From contig OZ004598.1 in NCBI GenBank assembly GCA_963924555.1, positions 744,001-808,000 of the forward strand: a stretch of DNA of 64,000 nucleotides, in the 5' to 3' direction. Shown here piece by piece: positions 13,601 through 25,600 of the stretch (its first letter is position 1; every line of letters begins with the position of its first letter). The position numbers were made by a program, and so were the translations under genes. Source of the stretch: Crambe crambe. Its lineage: Eukaryota; Porifera; Demospongiae; Poecilosclerida; Crambeidae. Under the pieces are notes generated by a model that saw only the letters and a list, made by a program, of their open reading frames with translations, did no database searches and was not told where the DNA came from.

Positions 13601-16600
13601 CACTAAGAAAAAGGATAGAAACAAGTGAGCGTAAAAAATAAAAAGGTTAAGTAGGGATAGCCTAAAATCTAGCTGGGCTATCTATAATGTGCTGCAGCCT
13701 CGTATGAAAAAAATCTTCGCGATATTACCTCATAAAAGGGGTGGGACAATTAATAGCAGTTCTCCTCATATAACACCTGCACAGGATGTGGCCATTTGAT
13801 GGCATCCACTATTATGATCACTACACCAAATGCATAAACTCCCCATACTCCTCCCTCAAGCAAGACATACGTACCATCTCAATAATTATTTCAGTGATCA
13901 CATATGTAACAATTAGCTAATGCTGTTCACTTTTTAAAATGTTCACTCCTTTCAGTACTCCATTACACTGCAGATGATCATCCTTCAAACTCTCCTCCCT
14001 GAACAGAATGAAATACTGATCATTAAATAAATTTAGTTCAATCAAGGAAGCCTTTAGTGTCTATCAATTTTCATAATCACAAAGAAAAAGAATGCAAACA
14101 AGTGAATGCAAAAAATTTCTTCGAAATAAAAATGTGAAGTAGGGATGTTATTATAACTGCAGCTTCATTATGAAAACCAAGTACTGCAGCATCGAAGCAG
14201 TATGGCCCAAAAATCTAGCTGGAATATGTATTATAACTGCATGCAAGAGAGTGAACTTAGTGAAGTGACCCTTACCCATCATCAAGTACAAGATACTATT
14301 CCTACTTCACTCCCATGATCAAGGGCCAAGGGAGTGAAGTAGGAATAGTATCTCGTACTTGATGATGGGTAAGGGTCACTTCACTAAGTTCACTCTCTTG
14401 CATGCAGTTATAATACATATTCCAGCTAGATTTTTGGGCCATACTGCTTCGATGCTGCAGTACTTGGTTTTCATAATGAAGCTGCAGTTATAATAACATC
14501 CCTACTTCACATTTTTATTTCGAAGAAATTTTTTGCATTCACTTGTAATAAATAATATTACCCCCGGAAATAAGGACACCCATCTCTCTATTAAGGACAC
14601 CCCTGGCCTCTCTCCTCTGATCAGGACACCACTCTAATCAGGACATTTCTCTAATCAGGACACCCTTTTCTTATTCTGCACTGAGTAGAATACCGTTGTA
14701 CCTGACCCTCTTACACACATGTATTGGACACACCTTGGAACACAACCATAGTGAACTCATGACTATTGCTGAGTATCTTCCTCATTTCGTGGTTGGATGA
14801 GGCAAGGGTTAACAGACAATCCACACAGGGCTTCACCATGCTCATCAGCACCCCGTCTTTCCCCTCTTCCCCCACTTCCTTCCGTTGGTGACCCGGCTGT
14901 AATTGCTCCTCCATGTGACGGAGCACTGATTTGAGCAACTCCAGCAGATCACTGGACAACCCTTCCTCCAAAGCTCTTGCATGTAAGGAGTCATCTGTGT
15001 TGATTGATCATGTGAGTTGGATATTCAGAAATTCAGAGTATCCAATACTGAAATTGAACACTGAATTTCAGCACTCTGTAATGTACAGTATTCAACACTG
15101 TTGCAGTATGTACAGTAGTCATGACAACCATGCACTCTATCTTTTACTGAAGTATGATCCAATAAAAATATTTAGATTCAGTCTTGTGTACACCTTACCT
15201 AGGAGGAGTAGAGCTAACTGCTCCAGTGCAGATCTCTTCAACACCAAGTCCATCGTCTCTGACCTTAGGATGTGAAGCAACTTCAAGACATCTTCATGCT
15301 ACAAGCAGTCAAGGAGATAGTGAGAAAAGATAATGTGTTTCTATGATACCAGTTCAACCGGTATGTCAGTAATTATGGGTGGAAGTTAGGAGGCACACCC
15401 CCCTCCCCCCTCCCCAGTAGTAGTGTGAAGAATGTCTACAGAATGGTCACCTTGAATGCTCCACTTCTTTTAGCCTTAAACAGTTCCCCCTGTGATTTCC
15501 CTGCTATGAGAGTGTCATGGTATGGAACAGAATTCTGGAATGGAATGGAATTCTTAGTCCATGGCATGGATTGGGATAGACTGGTAAAGGACCATATCCG
15601 AACTCTGTGGATAAAGAACAAGAGAAAATCATTAGCGGGTGCTATCAGAGTGTGGGCGTGTCATGTGGGTGTGTACTAACTGGGTGCTGTCAGAGTAGAG
15701 GAGGCGTAGGAGGGAGTAGAATCGGGTGCAAGGGGGGAGTTGGATATTCTTGTCAGGGGAACACAACAGTTCCTTCAACTCACGGAACAGCCGATCATTC
15801 TCGACCACACCCACCTGGAAGGATAAGAAACAAATGACATGTAAACAAAATAATTATTGTAAGAGTCAAAATAATGTAGTGTACATTAATGGGGCAAGCA
15901 CACATGCTCAGTATACCTAAGGTTGTCATGGAAATAATATGTAATTCTACTTATACTACAAATCCCTCACTCAGCCAACTTGCTAGTGTGGGGTTTGCTT
16001 CACTCGCCCAATTAGCCTCCAGTATTGTCTAACCTCAATATAGGGGAGCAAAGGAACCAAGACTTCTCTCAACTCAGGCCAGATCAATTCCTCCCTCAGA
16101 GAGAGTACCTCACCAAGGAGACAGAGACAGGCAGAGGAGACTACCTCACTTCTCGAGATTGCTCCTTGTGTGGCCAAGAGATGCATCAGGTCCTTATCAA
16201 GGAGAACTTGATCAACCTTCCTCTCAATGGAGGTGGGGCATGGAGGAGGAACGGAAGAAGTAGAGGGTGTTGATTGGGAATCAGAGGATATAGACAAGGA
16301 AGAGTTGAGAGGTTTGCCAGAGGAAAGAGCACTTCTCATGTACTCCTGTAAACACAGATGAAGTACAGACAATGGCCTCCTTGGTGACCCAATAAAGTCT
16401 CCTAATTAGAGGGGTGACCTCATTTTAAATGGTGTTAATAATTTCAAGTGGTGGGTGCATGGCCTCATTTCAAGTGGTGTCTGTAAGGGGGTGGTCTCAT
16501 TTCCATGGTCCAGATTAGAGAGTGTTCACTATATCTAACCTCGAACAGCATAATGAACGTACTGTGAAGTGTTTGTAAGCCATTTCTTGTGTTTGTGGTT

Positions 16601-19600
16601 CTCCATGACACAATAAACGTAACAGACATTCCTTGGAATATTTCCATCCTTGGTCGGGTATTTCAGGAATAGTCAAACTATGGCAAAATAGAGGTCTAAA
16701 TAACGCACACCATAGTATATTAGAATGTTCATTAATACACCATAGTATACTAGAATGTTCGTTAATTAATACACACCATAGTATACTAGAATGTTCATTA
16801 ATACACCCTAGTATACTAGAATGTTCGTTAAATAATACACACCATAGTATACTAGAATGTTCATTAACACATACCATAATATACGTAACAAACACCATAG
16901 TATACTAGAATGTTCATTAATGCACACCATAGTATACTAAATAACACATGCATACCATAATATACTAGAATGTTCATTAATACACACCATAGTATACTAG
17001 AATGTTCATTAACACACACCACAGTATACTAGAATGTTCATTAACACACACCATAGTATACTAGAATGTTTATTCAAATGAGCAGTTATTCTTAGTTCTG
17101 TTATTGTGTGGATTTCTCACCAGTCCAGGCTGAGATTTACGGCTTTGGCGATGAATCTACCATTACAAGTGAACCACAATCCAGGAAGAGCGCTAAGGAC
17201 CAGGCAGACCTGATCCACTGCACGTGTGCAGTTGGAACCAGTGAGAATGGCTTCAGGAGAGGACAAAAACAGAGACATCTGCTCAAACGCTTCACACAAG
17301 ACCCTGACTTTACCAAAGAGCTGCAACATTGAGAAACATGATGAAAAAATGTGTTGAAATTGTTAACATTTCCACCTGATGAGATTATTGGATCTCACCC
17401 TGCAATTAGGAGAGTCCACTTTAGAGAACACTGGCAGCATACTGTCCTGGAGGTGGGGACAGACCACACCCACCACCCCGTTCATCATGAACCCCTGAAG
17501 CACTCCACTCAGAGCAGGAAGGACACCCTATATAAAATGGACACCCTCAATTTTGCACTATAAGAATTATCTCTACATAATATGTTAGGTCACTCTTACC
17601 TCTCGACTGTCATCATCTTCATGTTCATCTCCTCCCTCTTTCCAGCTCTTCCTGTTGAGTTGGAGTAATCTGCTGAGGTAGCAGCCGAGGGAAAGGGTCA
17701 CACAGCACACCAGCTGCATCTGTGGGGAGGAACTTGTACTCTGGGAGCCCATTCGTCGCCACTTGGACTGGCACTGGGAAATGACGGAGCAGAGACTGGA
17801 CACACAACGTCGGAGGGACTATGTAAAATCAACAACAAAAGTACCATGTACCATATAGCGCAATATTTTGTGGGTAAAAAATTTCGTGGATTTCATGGTT
17901 TTGAAAAAATAATACACGAGAATAAGGGAATGGTTCACACATCAATATTTGCAAAACTTTTTACCCATGAAAATTTTGTGTTATACGGTACACTGACTCA
18001 CAGTAAGTAGCTGTCCATATAATTTTAAAAAGACATTATTCTACATATTATGGATAGGCATCAGAAATGTATGCTCTATGGGACATGATAACATACTCTA
18101 TGTCGTATTTCATCCAATTGGTCTGGTTTTAAAGAGGACATAAAATCCAGTTCCATCAACTCGACAGCAGCCCCGAGCAGCTGCAGGCAGACATGTACAC
18201 ATGCCGCACTGATCCCAGCAGGGGAAGAACCCTGCTTATTAGCACTCAACATCAGACAGGGGAAGTCCCTATTGAGGTATTTGAGTGTCAGAGGGGCAAC
18301 CACCGTCATCACTGACAATGAGAACTGAGAAATGGCAAGTTGCTTCGACTGGAGGTGGAGGATGTTCCCCACGATCTGTTCCAATCTCTCCTTTCGAGCA
18401 GCAGTTTGGGGGTGTGGCACTTGATCATGTGGTGAGTTTGACTGGTCTGACAGGGAGCCTGAATCTAACAATGTAAAGTAATTACAGGGTTCCCTCATAA
18501 ACAAAAAGAGTGATTCTAGCGTTTCTCCCCTGGAAAACAAAAATTGTTTGGGCCAAAAGTGTCCTGAAAAGAGGTGTCCTCAGTCAGGTGTGATCTTTGG
18601 GACCCTCCCCTCTCCCCCTCTCCTTCCCTTCTCATCCTATGCTACAAGGATGGCTCACCATTTAAGTGTGTGTGCGTGTCAGTGATGGTGGAGGAAGGAC
18701 TGTTGCGAATCTTTACTCTCAACATCAGCTTGCGGGTGAAGGTGAGCAGACATAATAAGCAGGGATGGTGGGTGGAGCTTGCATCACTAGTTGCAAGCAG
18801 TCTCTCAAGACTCTATAAAAACAAGACAACAAAAATGCAACAAAGTTCGATCAGATTACAATGGAATCCCAAAACAAACAAACAAACAAAGAATAAAAAA
18901 CAACCAAACGACTCTGTGTCCCATTGTATTTCTGAAATGAAGACACCTTTCTCCTTTTTATAATTCTTTCAATTTTTTTAGAACCATAAAATTATGTAAA
19001 TAGTAGCAGTGAAACTTACAGTTATGAGAGCTGGTCTCTGGAGGAAGAGTTCGGGAGGGAAATCTTGGAAGAGAACGTCCTGCAGAAACTCGCAGGAATG
19101 CAGCAGGGAATCCGGCGATGGGTTCTCAAGACGACTACAGTGTTGAAGGAAATGATGAGTACTCAGATGGTTCTCAAAATGAATTAAAAGGGATTTTTTT
19201 TATCACTACACATACTTGATGCAGCAAACATAGTGTTACAACCTAGTTACACTGTATACACCCTAGCTACATTGTTACGTAGGCACCCCTGAGTGGTTGT
19301 AAGGATGTGCTCATCATTAGCAGACAGCTCCAACCATGGAAAATATCCTCCTTCAAAACAATACATATAAGGTAAAGGGTCATCAAAGCTTAATAAGGAG
19401 GTAAAGGGTCATCAAAGCTTAATAAGGAGGTAAATGAGAGAGAGAGAGAGAGTTCCCTTACCACTCTTATAATCACTCTTCCTCTGGACCTCAATGGAGT
19501 CACTCTCTCCTCCCCCTGACCCTTGTCCACGGGGGACCTCGGGAATCACAGCACTGGTACTGTAGAGGAAATTGGATGCCCCCTCAATTTCCTCCACACT

Positions 19601-22600
19601 ATTCCCCTTGGGAACCAGAGTCCAAGACAAGCTATCCTCACTGATAGCTGTGGACTCTGACCCCGATGAGGTGGATGGGATTTCTGGAGTGGATTTGATG
19701 GGGTGGGCGGTAATGAGAGGTGGAGCTAGTGCTGCTGGGGGTGGCGGAGGGCGAGTGGGGGGTGTGGTGAGCGAGGTGCTGTCTGTGTTATTGTGACTAC
19801 TGGAGTCTGACGTGCTAGTGGTGGTGCCATGGGTACTGGCCACACCCACTCCATTCACTGTAATACAGTCATCTATGCAATTCAGTCAGTCAATGTATAC
19901 ATAGAACTATTGGGGAGGCCCCTGTAATTACATGTATGCTATATGAATCACATTAGAGACTCAGAGGTGTCCTGATTAAAGAGGTGTCCTGATTAAAGAG
20001 GTCTCCTGATTAGATAGGTGGAACTTACATCGAGGTTTTTAACTACCATAACTATGGGTGATTTTCTCCCGTACCTTGAGAGGGAGTGTGGTTGCTGCTG
20101 GTGGTACCTGATGTGAAGGGTGAGGTGGTGGAAGAGGTGGTGTGGGGAGAGGACAGAGAAGCTGGGTGGTGTTGGGGGAGGGTCAGCAGGTGTTCCAGGG
20201 TCTCATCAATGAGGGGGTGGAGGGAAGGGTCACAGTATAGGCGGAGTTGGGATAGGAACTCTACACCACCGATATCAACCAGAGTGCACGAAGCTGCTTC
20301 ATGCTGCATGCATACGCATCAATACATGCAGGCTTGAAACACACTCAAACTTAAAGCATTCACCTTGCCCCTTGATCATTCACTATAACTGCTATAACTT
20401 TCAACAGAGAGCTGATTACCCACTCTCTATGCTGGTGTTTGAAATTTGAAATTTGGTTAAGAATTGAGAAATAGTGATTGATCAAGGGGAAGGTGAATGC
20501 TAAGAGACTTTAATTATGGTCACTGCAATTTTTATAGTAATGGCACTAGTTAGTGATGGACAGAGCCTGTCACTAGACACAATGATCAATCTCACTTGAG
20601 AACCCAACACGACCAAATAAATCTCCAAATGGTCTGTCATTAAGAAATACGTATCAGTCAGTGTCTATTCATCCTCATGGACTTAACTTTTATAGTGATT
20701 GTTGTATTGGAGGGTGGAGAGGGGTGGAGTTATTATAACACATAATCATGATACCCTCTCTCACTACAATTACACCACTAGCTACTTACAAGCAAAAATA
20801 AGCAAACAACACACGAAAAGCAAAAGCTACAGTAATCAAACTATCACAGCACTGAAGTTGAATATGATAGCAATAAAAGCTAGCACAACTGAAAAGGTGT
20901 ACCCTGGGCTGCTAATAGGAATACTGATACCTAAAAACGAGGGACAAAAATCGAATTCGTTTCTTTTTTCAATCTTCTGTAGAGATCTTGCATAATATCT
21001 ATCTTCAGGAGATATACCAGATGCATAATTCGTAAGTTCAACATGTAAATTATCTAAATTTTCATATTCACTTGCTTCTGCTTCTTCTGAGGAACAAGGG
21101 CATTTTTCATACCATTCTTCAAGTTTATTATTCCAGAAATCATCCTTTATTTTGACATTTTGATATATCTCGAGTAAAGCATTATAATAATCACTGTGAG
21201 CCTTATTACATAAAACTGCCATTAGATAAGGCAAGAAAAAGGCAAAGAAATCGAAAGTTATATTCAGAGCAGTATAAATTAGGTCAAATATATTTTTACT
21301 TGACCTTTCATACAGTGGTCGTATGATATGAATGAAATCCAATATCAGTAATAATAAATACACCAGATATTGCACCATAAACCAAGCTTCCAAAACATTG
21401 CATATCACTTGTACTTTCTCACCAGCACGTGCATAAATACAAGATATTCTAATACGTCTTCTTTCCAACTCTAAATCAATATCATCATCAGTAACAAGTC
21501 TAAATTCGTCCATTTTTAGTGCCGCCTTGCTTAGTGACTTCAACGGATCTTTCCAATACTTTCTTAAAAAACCGAACAACACTGCAACAATTATACGAAT
21601 GATACATGGAATAATTAAGGAGATACCAATCAGAGTTGCATAACCGATTGCCAAATGTTCACACATAATCGGATTTTGGAGTGTGGAATTTTGTGTACAA
21701 AACTTTGATACAGTGTAGTATTTCTTATCTCGCATGTATCCAATAAATGATATCTGCACTGATAACCACATCATTAATAAGTACACTGCAACCGACAGTA
21801 TTTCAACACAGTATCTTCCTAAGAATCGCATACATTTTGTACGGAACCACTTACTCAGTTTTAGTGGGTCACATTGACAATGGAGTGATGTGTATATCAT
21901 GTTCCAGTCTAAGTAATACGCGGCACAACAAATGAAAATAAGAAGCTCGCTACCTTGAAGGAGTGTTATACAACTGTATATAGCATTTTCCAGTACTGCA
22001 TATGTGCTATTCAAAGAGTCATTGCATTCACCTCGAATTATCCATAACTCCCGAGGAATATCAGTAGAAAATAGCGACAGATATGGGGAGATTCCAAGCA
22101 CTCCAATTATGCATAATGAACATAGTTTCTTGCCACCTATAATATTAATATTGTGCACACTTGAACTGTATGTCCACAATGCTAAGTAAATATGGTAGCT
22201 AACATATACATCATTCAAGTCCATGCATGGTAAACCAACTAGCTACCCATAACCATAGCTATACTTACTCAATGACATTTTCCCTTGAACACTTCAGACT
22301 GAATACTGCAATGTGAAGTGTCATGCTGATTGTATGATGATGCCTTATGAGTAGCTACCAATCATAGTCTTATGGCATGCGTAGTTAGTGAATTTGTGAT
22401 CTCACTCTTTCATTTTCCTCTATATAGTCACTATAGTACTCAATGTGTGTGGGTACAGTTAACTAACTGCAGTATATAAAGCTTCCTGACAAGTAGCTAC
22501 TAGTTATATCGCATCATATAAGCATGCAGTTATATTGCATGATCATTATTGACTGTCTATGAGATATATTACGGCGGTTTCCAGGAGGTCCACATACATT

Positions 22601-25600
22601 GTAATTAAGTGCTGTAAATCTGGAAATTTTTGTTATTAGAAGTCACCTTAACCCTAGTCAGAAATTTAGCGATTTTCTATTATCAGGATTTCAAGGCATT
22701 AATATTACTATGATTCCAACACACACTACCTATTGATACTAAGCACCATTCAAGCTCTTTATGTTTTTCAAGCAGGAACAATATCAGTTTGAACTTTGAA
22801 CTGTACATGCTTAGGGTAGTTCAAATTAAATAGGCAGACGTATGGAGAAGTGGCCAACAAATTGTATACAGTGAAGCCTCACCTGTATCCAGGGATAACC
22901 CTTCTATGAAGAACACTTAGCTAGTTATTTAATTGATTATTGACTTCCATGCAGAGACCACCTCCCTATTTTTTGTGGCCCAGAGGTGATCAGTGTAGGC
23001 GGGTTTCACTGTACACCTATAGTTTATGCACTATCCACTGTTATTATAACAGTACACAGGAATGTTTGGTATCCACACACTTTACTCAGCTACAGGGTTT
23101 TTCAGAAATTGTTGTGATAGAGGTCCAGGCCTATCACTACTCTGCTACTACTTCCAAATAAGGAATGTAAAGTTCATTTTTGTGGTCATGTTCATAAAAG
23201 CTAATTATAAGCATATCAAGCTGTAACAATTCAACAAGAAAATTGTAAATATGAATTCATTTGAACTAGCTATACCTATCAGCACAGCCAATATAAAGTA
23301 ATGGATGCCATAAACACACAATATTCTACATACTAAAATTTTTAGTACCCAACGATAAACATAACTATATTGGGTGTTAGCTAGAACCATCCAGCAGAGT
23401 ATGGTTAGATATGTGACCTGAAATATAGGTATGGTAGATGTGACCTATATGAATATTATAGGCATGGTAGACACAGTGCTGAGATATGTGACACACTCTT
23501 TTATGTAGAGATGGCAGGTCAGATAATAGCTATACTCTTTTTTTTCCCTTCTCTTCTACCTCAACTATATAGATTCTCAAAAGACTACACTGGGATTGCT
23601 ACACCTACAGAAGACAGAATATTCAAAAAAAAAAAAATCAAAAAAAAATCAAAAAAATCAGTGATTCCTAAAAATTGAAGTAGCTATCAGGTAGGAATCA
23701 TAACGAAATTCAAAGGTGACTAAGCTAGCTAATGAAAAAATTTCATGGCTACATAGTGAAATGGGTGAAGTCCAGCAAGTAGCCGATATATTGAATAATA
23801 TTTGTTGCTGTAGTTTAGAAGTAGCATGCTAATGAATCTGTAAGTGCTGAAGAGTGACTTGAAATATGCTCCCTTACCATACCATCTGTTCAAGTGCTAT
23901 CTAGAGGTAAGTTTCTACTTTGCAAATCAGTGACATGTGCATGGAACACTAGCTCGTCATTTTCTGCCATATTGAAGCCTGTACATGTGTACAGGGGGCA
24001 TGGCCACTATGGCCTGGTCAACTGGCACCTAGGATGCTGGTCACTCCTCAGGACTGTGTTGCACTGCAGATAAGGTCCCTCAGAACATTAGCAGATAGAA
24101 ATGTGTTTTAACCCTGAAATTTAGTTCAAGGGTGGATTATCTTGACTGCACTTATCTATGAATTTTTGCAAAGAAAAAGGATGGAAACAAGTGAGCTGCA
24201 ATTTATTCTGTAAGGATGGCCCCTAAATCTAGCTGGACTCAGTATGTACTATGACTGCAGCATCATATTAAGCCAAGCCCACCTATTTTGGGGCCATCCC
24301 TACATGAGATTTTTTGCAGCTCATGAATATATATGTACCATAGACACAGTGCTGAGATATGTGACCCATGAATATAGACCTAATGCCGAGATATGCAACC
24401 TATAAATATAGGAGATATGTGACCCATGAATGGTAGACCTAATGCCGAGATATGCAACCTATAAATATAGGTATGGTAGACCCATGCAGTGCTGAGATAT
24501 GTGACCTATGAATAGAAAAGTGATGGGTAGACCCAGTTCTGAGATATGTAACCTGTGAATATAGATAATGGTAGACACTGACCTATGGCTATATGGGTCT
24601 CATGAGTCATAGGGATATTGCACTCTCTGATAATACACATTATAGTGGACTTTTTTTTTTTTTGTAAATAATTATTATGAAAATAGTATAAACTGTCAAA
24701 AGCTATCACACTTATAACAACTGCCACATAGCTAGCTATTAACATGTGTAATCATTTTGGATAAAACTAAATACAACAGCAATAAGAGTTAGTATAAGAG
24801 TATAAGTATAACTGGGGCTGCTAATAGGGATGGTAATACCAAAAATATTAGGGCAAAAATCAAAATTATCTTTCTTTTCAATTTTTTTCCACAAAGATCT
24901 TATATAATATTCACTAATAGAGTCTTCCACTTGCACTTGATTATATTCCTCACAGCAACAAAATTTTCGACAAAAAGCTACAAATTCCTTACAGCAGTCT
25001 TTTCCACATTTGTAGCAACAAATTTTTCGACAAAAAGCTACAAATTCCTCACAGCAGTCTTCTTCACATTTGTATGTGCCATTTTGATATACCTCAAGTA
25101 ATGCTTCAAAATAATCATTATGAGCATTATTACATATAACTGCCATTATATAAGGTGAGAGAAATGACAATAAATCAAAAAATATATACAATATAGTGTG
25201 CACTCGGTCGTGCACATTAGATTTATGAGAATACAACGGTCCTATGATATGTATCAAATCAGTCATCAGTAATACCGAGTAGATGAAAAATTGCAGCATG
25301 AACCAAGCTTCTAGAACATTGTATATCACTCGTACTTTCTTACCAATACTTCGATATTCACGTAGTAAATCTTTACACCTTGTTTTTAACACTGAATTAA
25401 TTCTATCATCACTAACAATGCTGAGGTCGTATGGTTCCTTCTGGCTTAGTTTTTTCAATGAGTTTTTCCAATTTATGTTTGCATAACCCAGTAGCATTAT
25501 AGCAATTACACGAACCACACCCGGAACATAAATGGCAAATGCAACCACAACAGCATGTGCTATTGCTAATTGCTCATACTTATTTGTGCCATTCTGCAGG

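Larger units (their letters stand above)
22279..24738. other. RTTN intron 1 spacer with repeat relics
   Basis: No gene seen. 22290-22460 is the 5' flank of gene B, and parts recur (some inverted) at 28690-28860. It includes the single GTGAAG that marks the empty site for the transposon at 1551. A diverged copy of the 235-bp element lies at 23490-23650. Confidence 0.6.

Noticed and set aside
15362..15440. C-rich tract as a promoter
   Set aside because: It is a simple C run within an RTTN intron with no motif or start site beside it.
16515..16908. Open frames on both strands with repeated EHSSILWC or HHSILECSLI peptides
   Set aside because: They are translations of the 32-bp minisatellite in an RTTN intron.
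9930..17080. CRISPR array
   Set aside because: Tandem repeats here have no unique, evenly sized spacers, and the setting is an animal nuclear gene.
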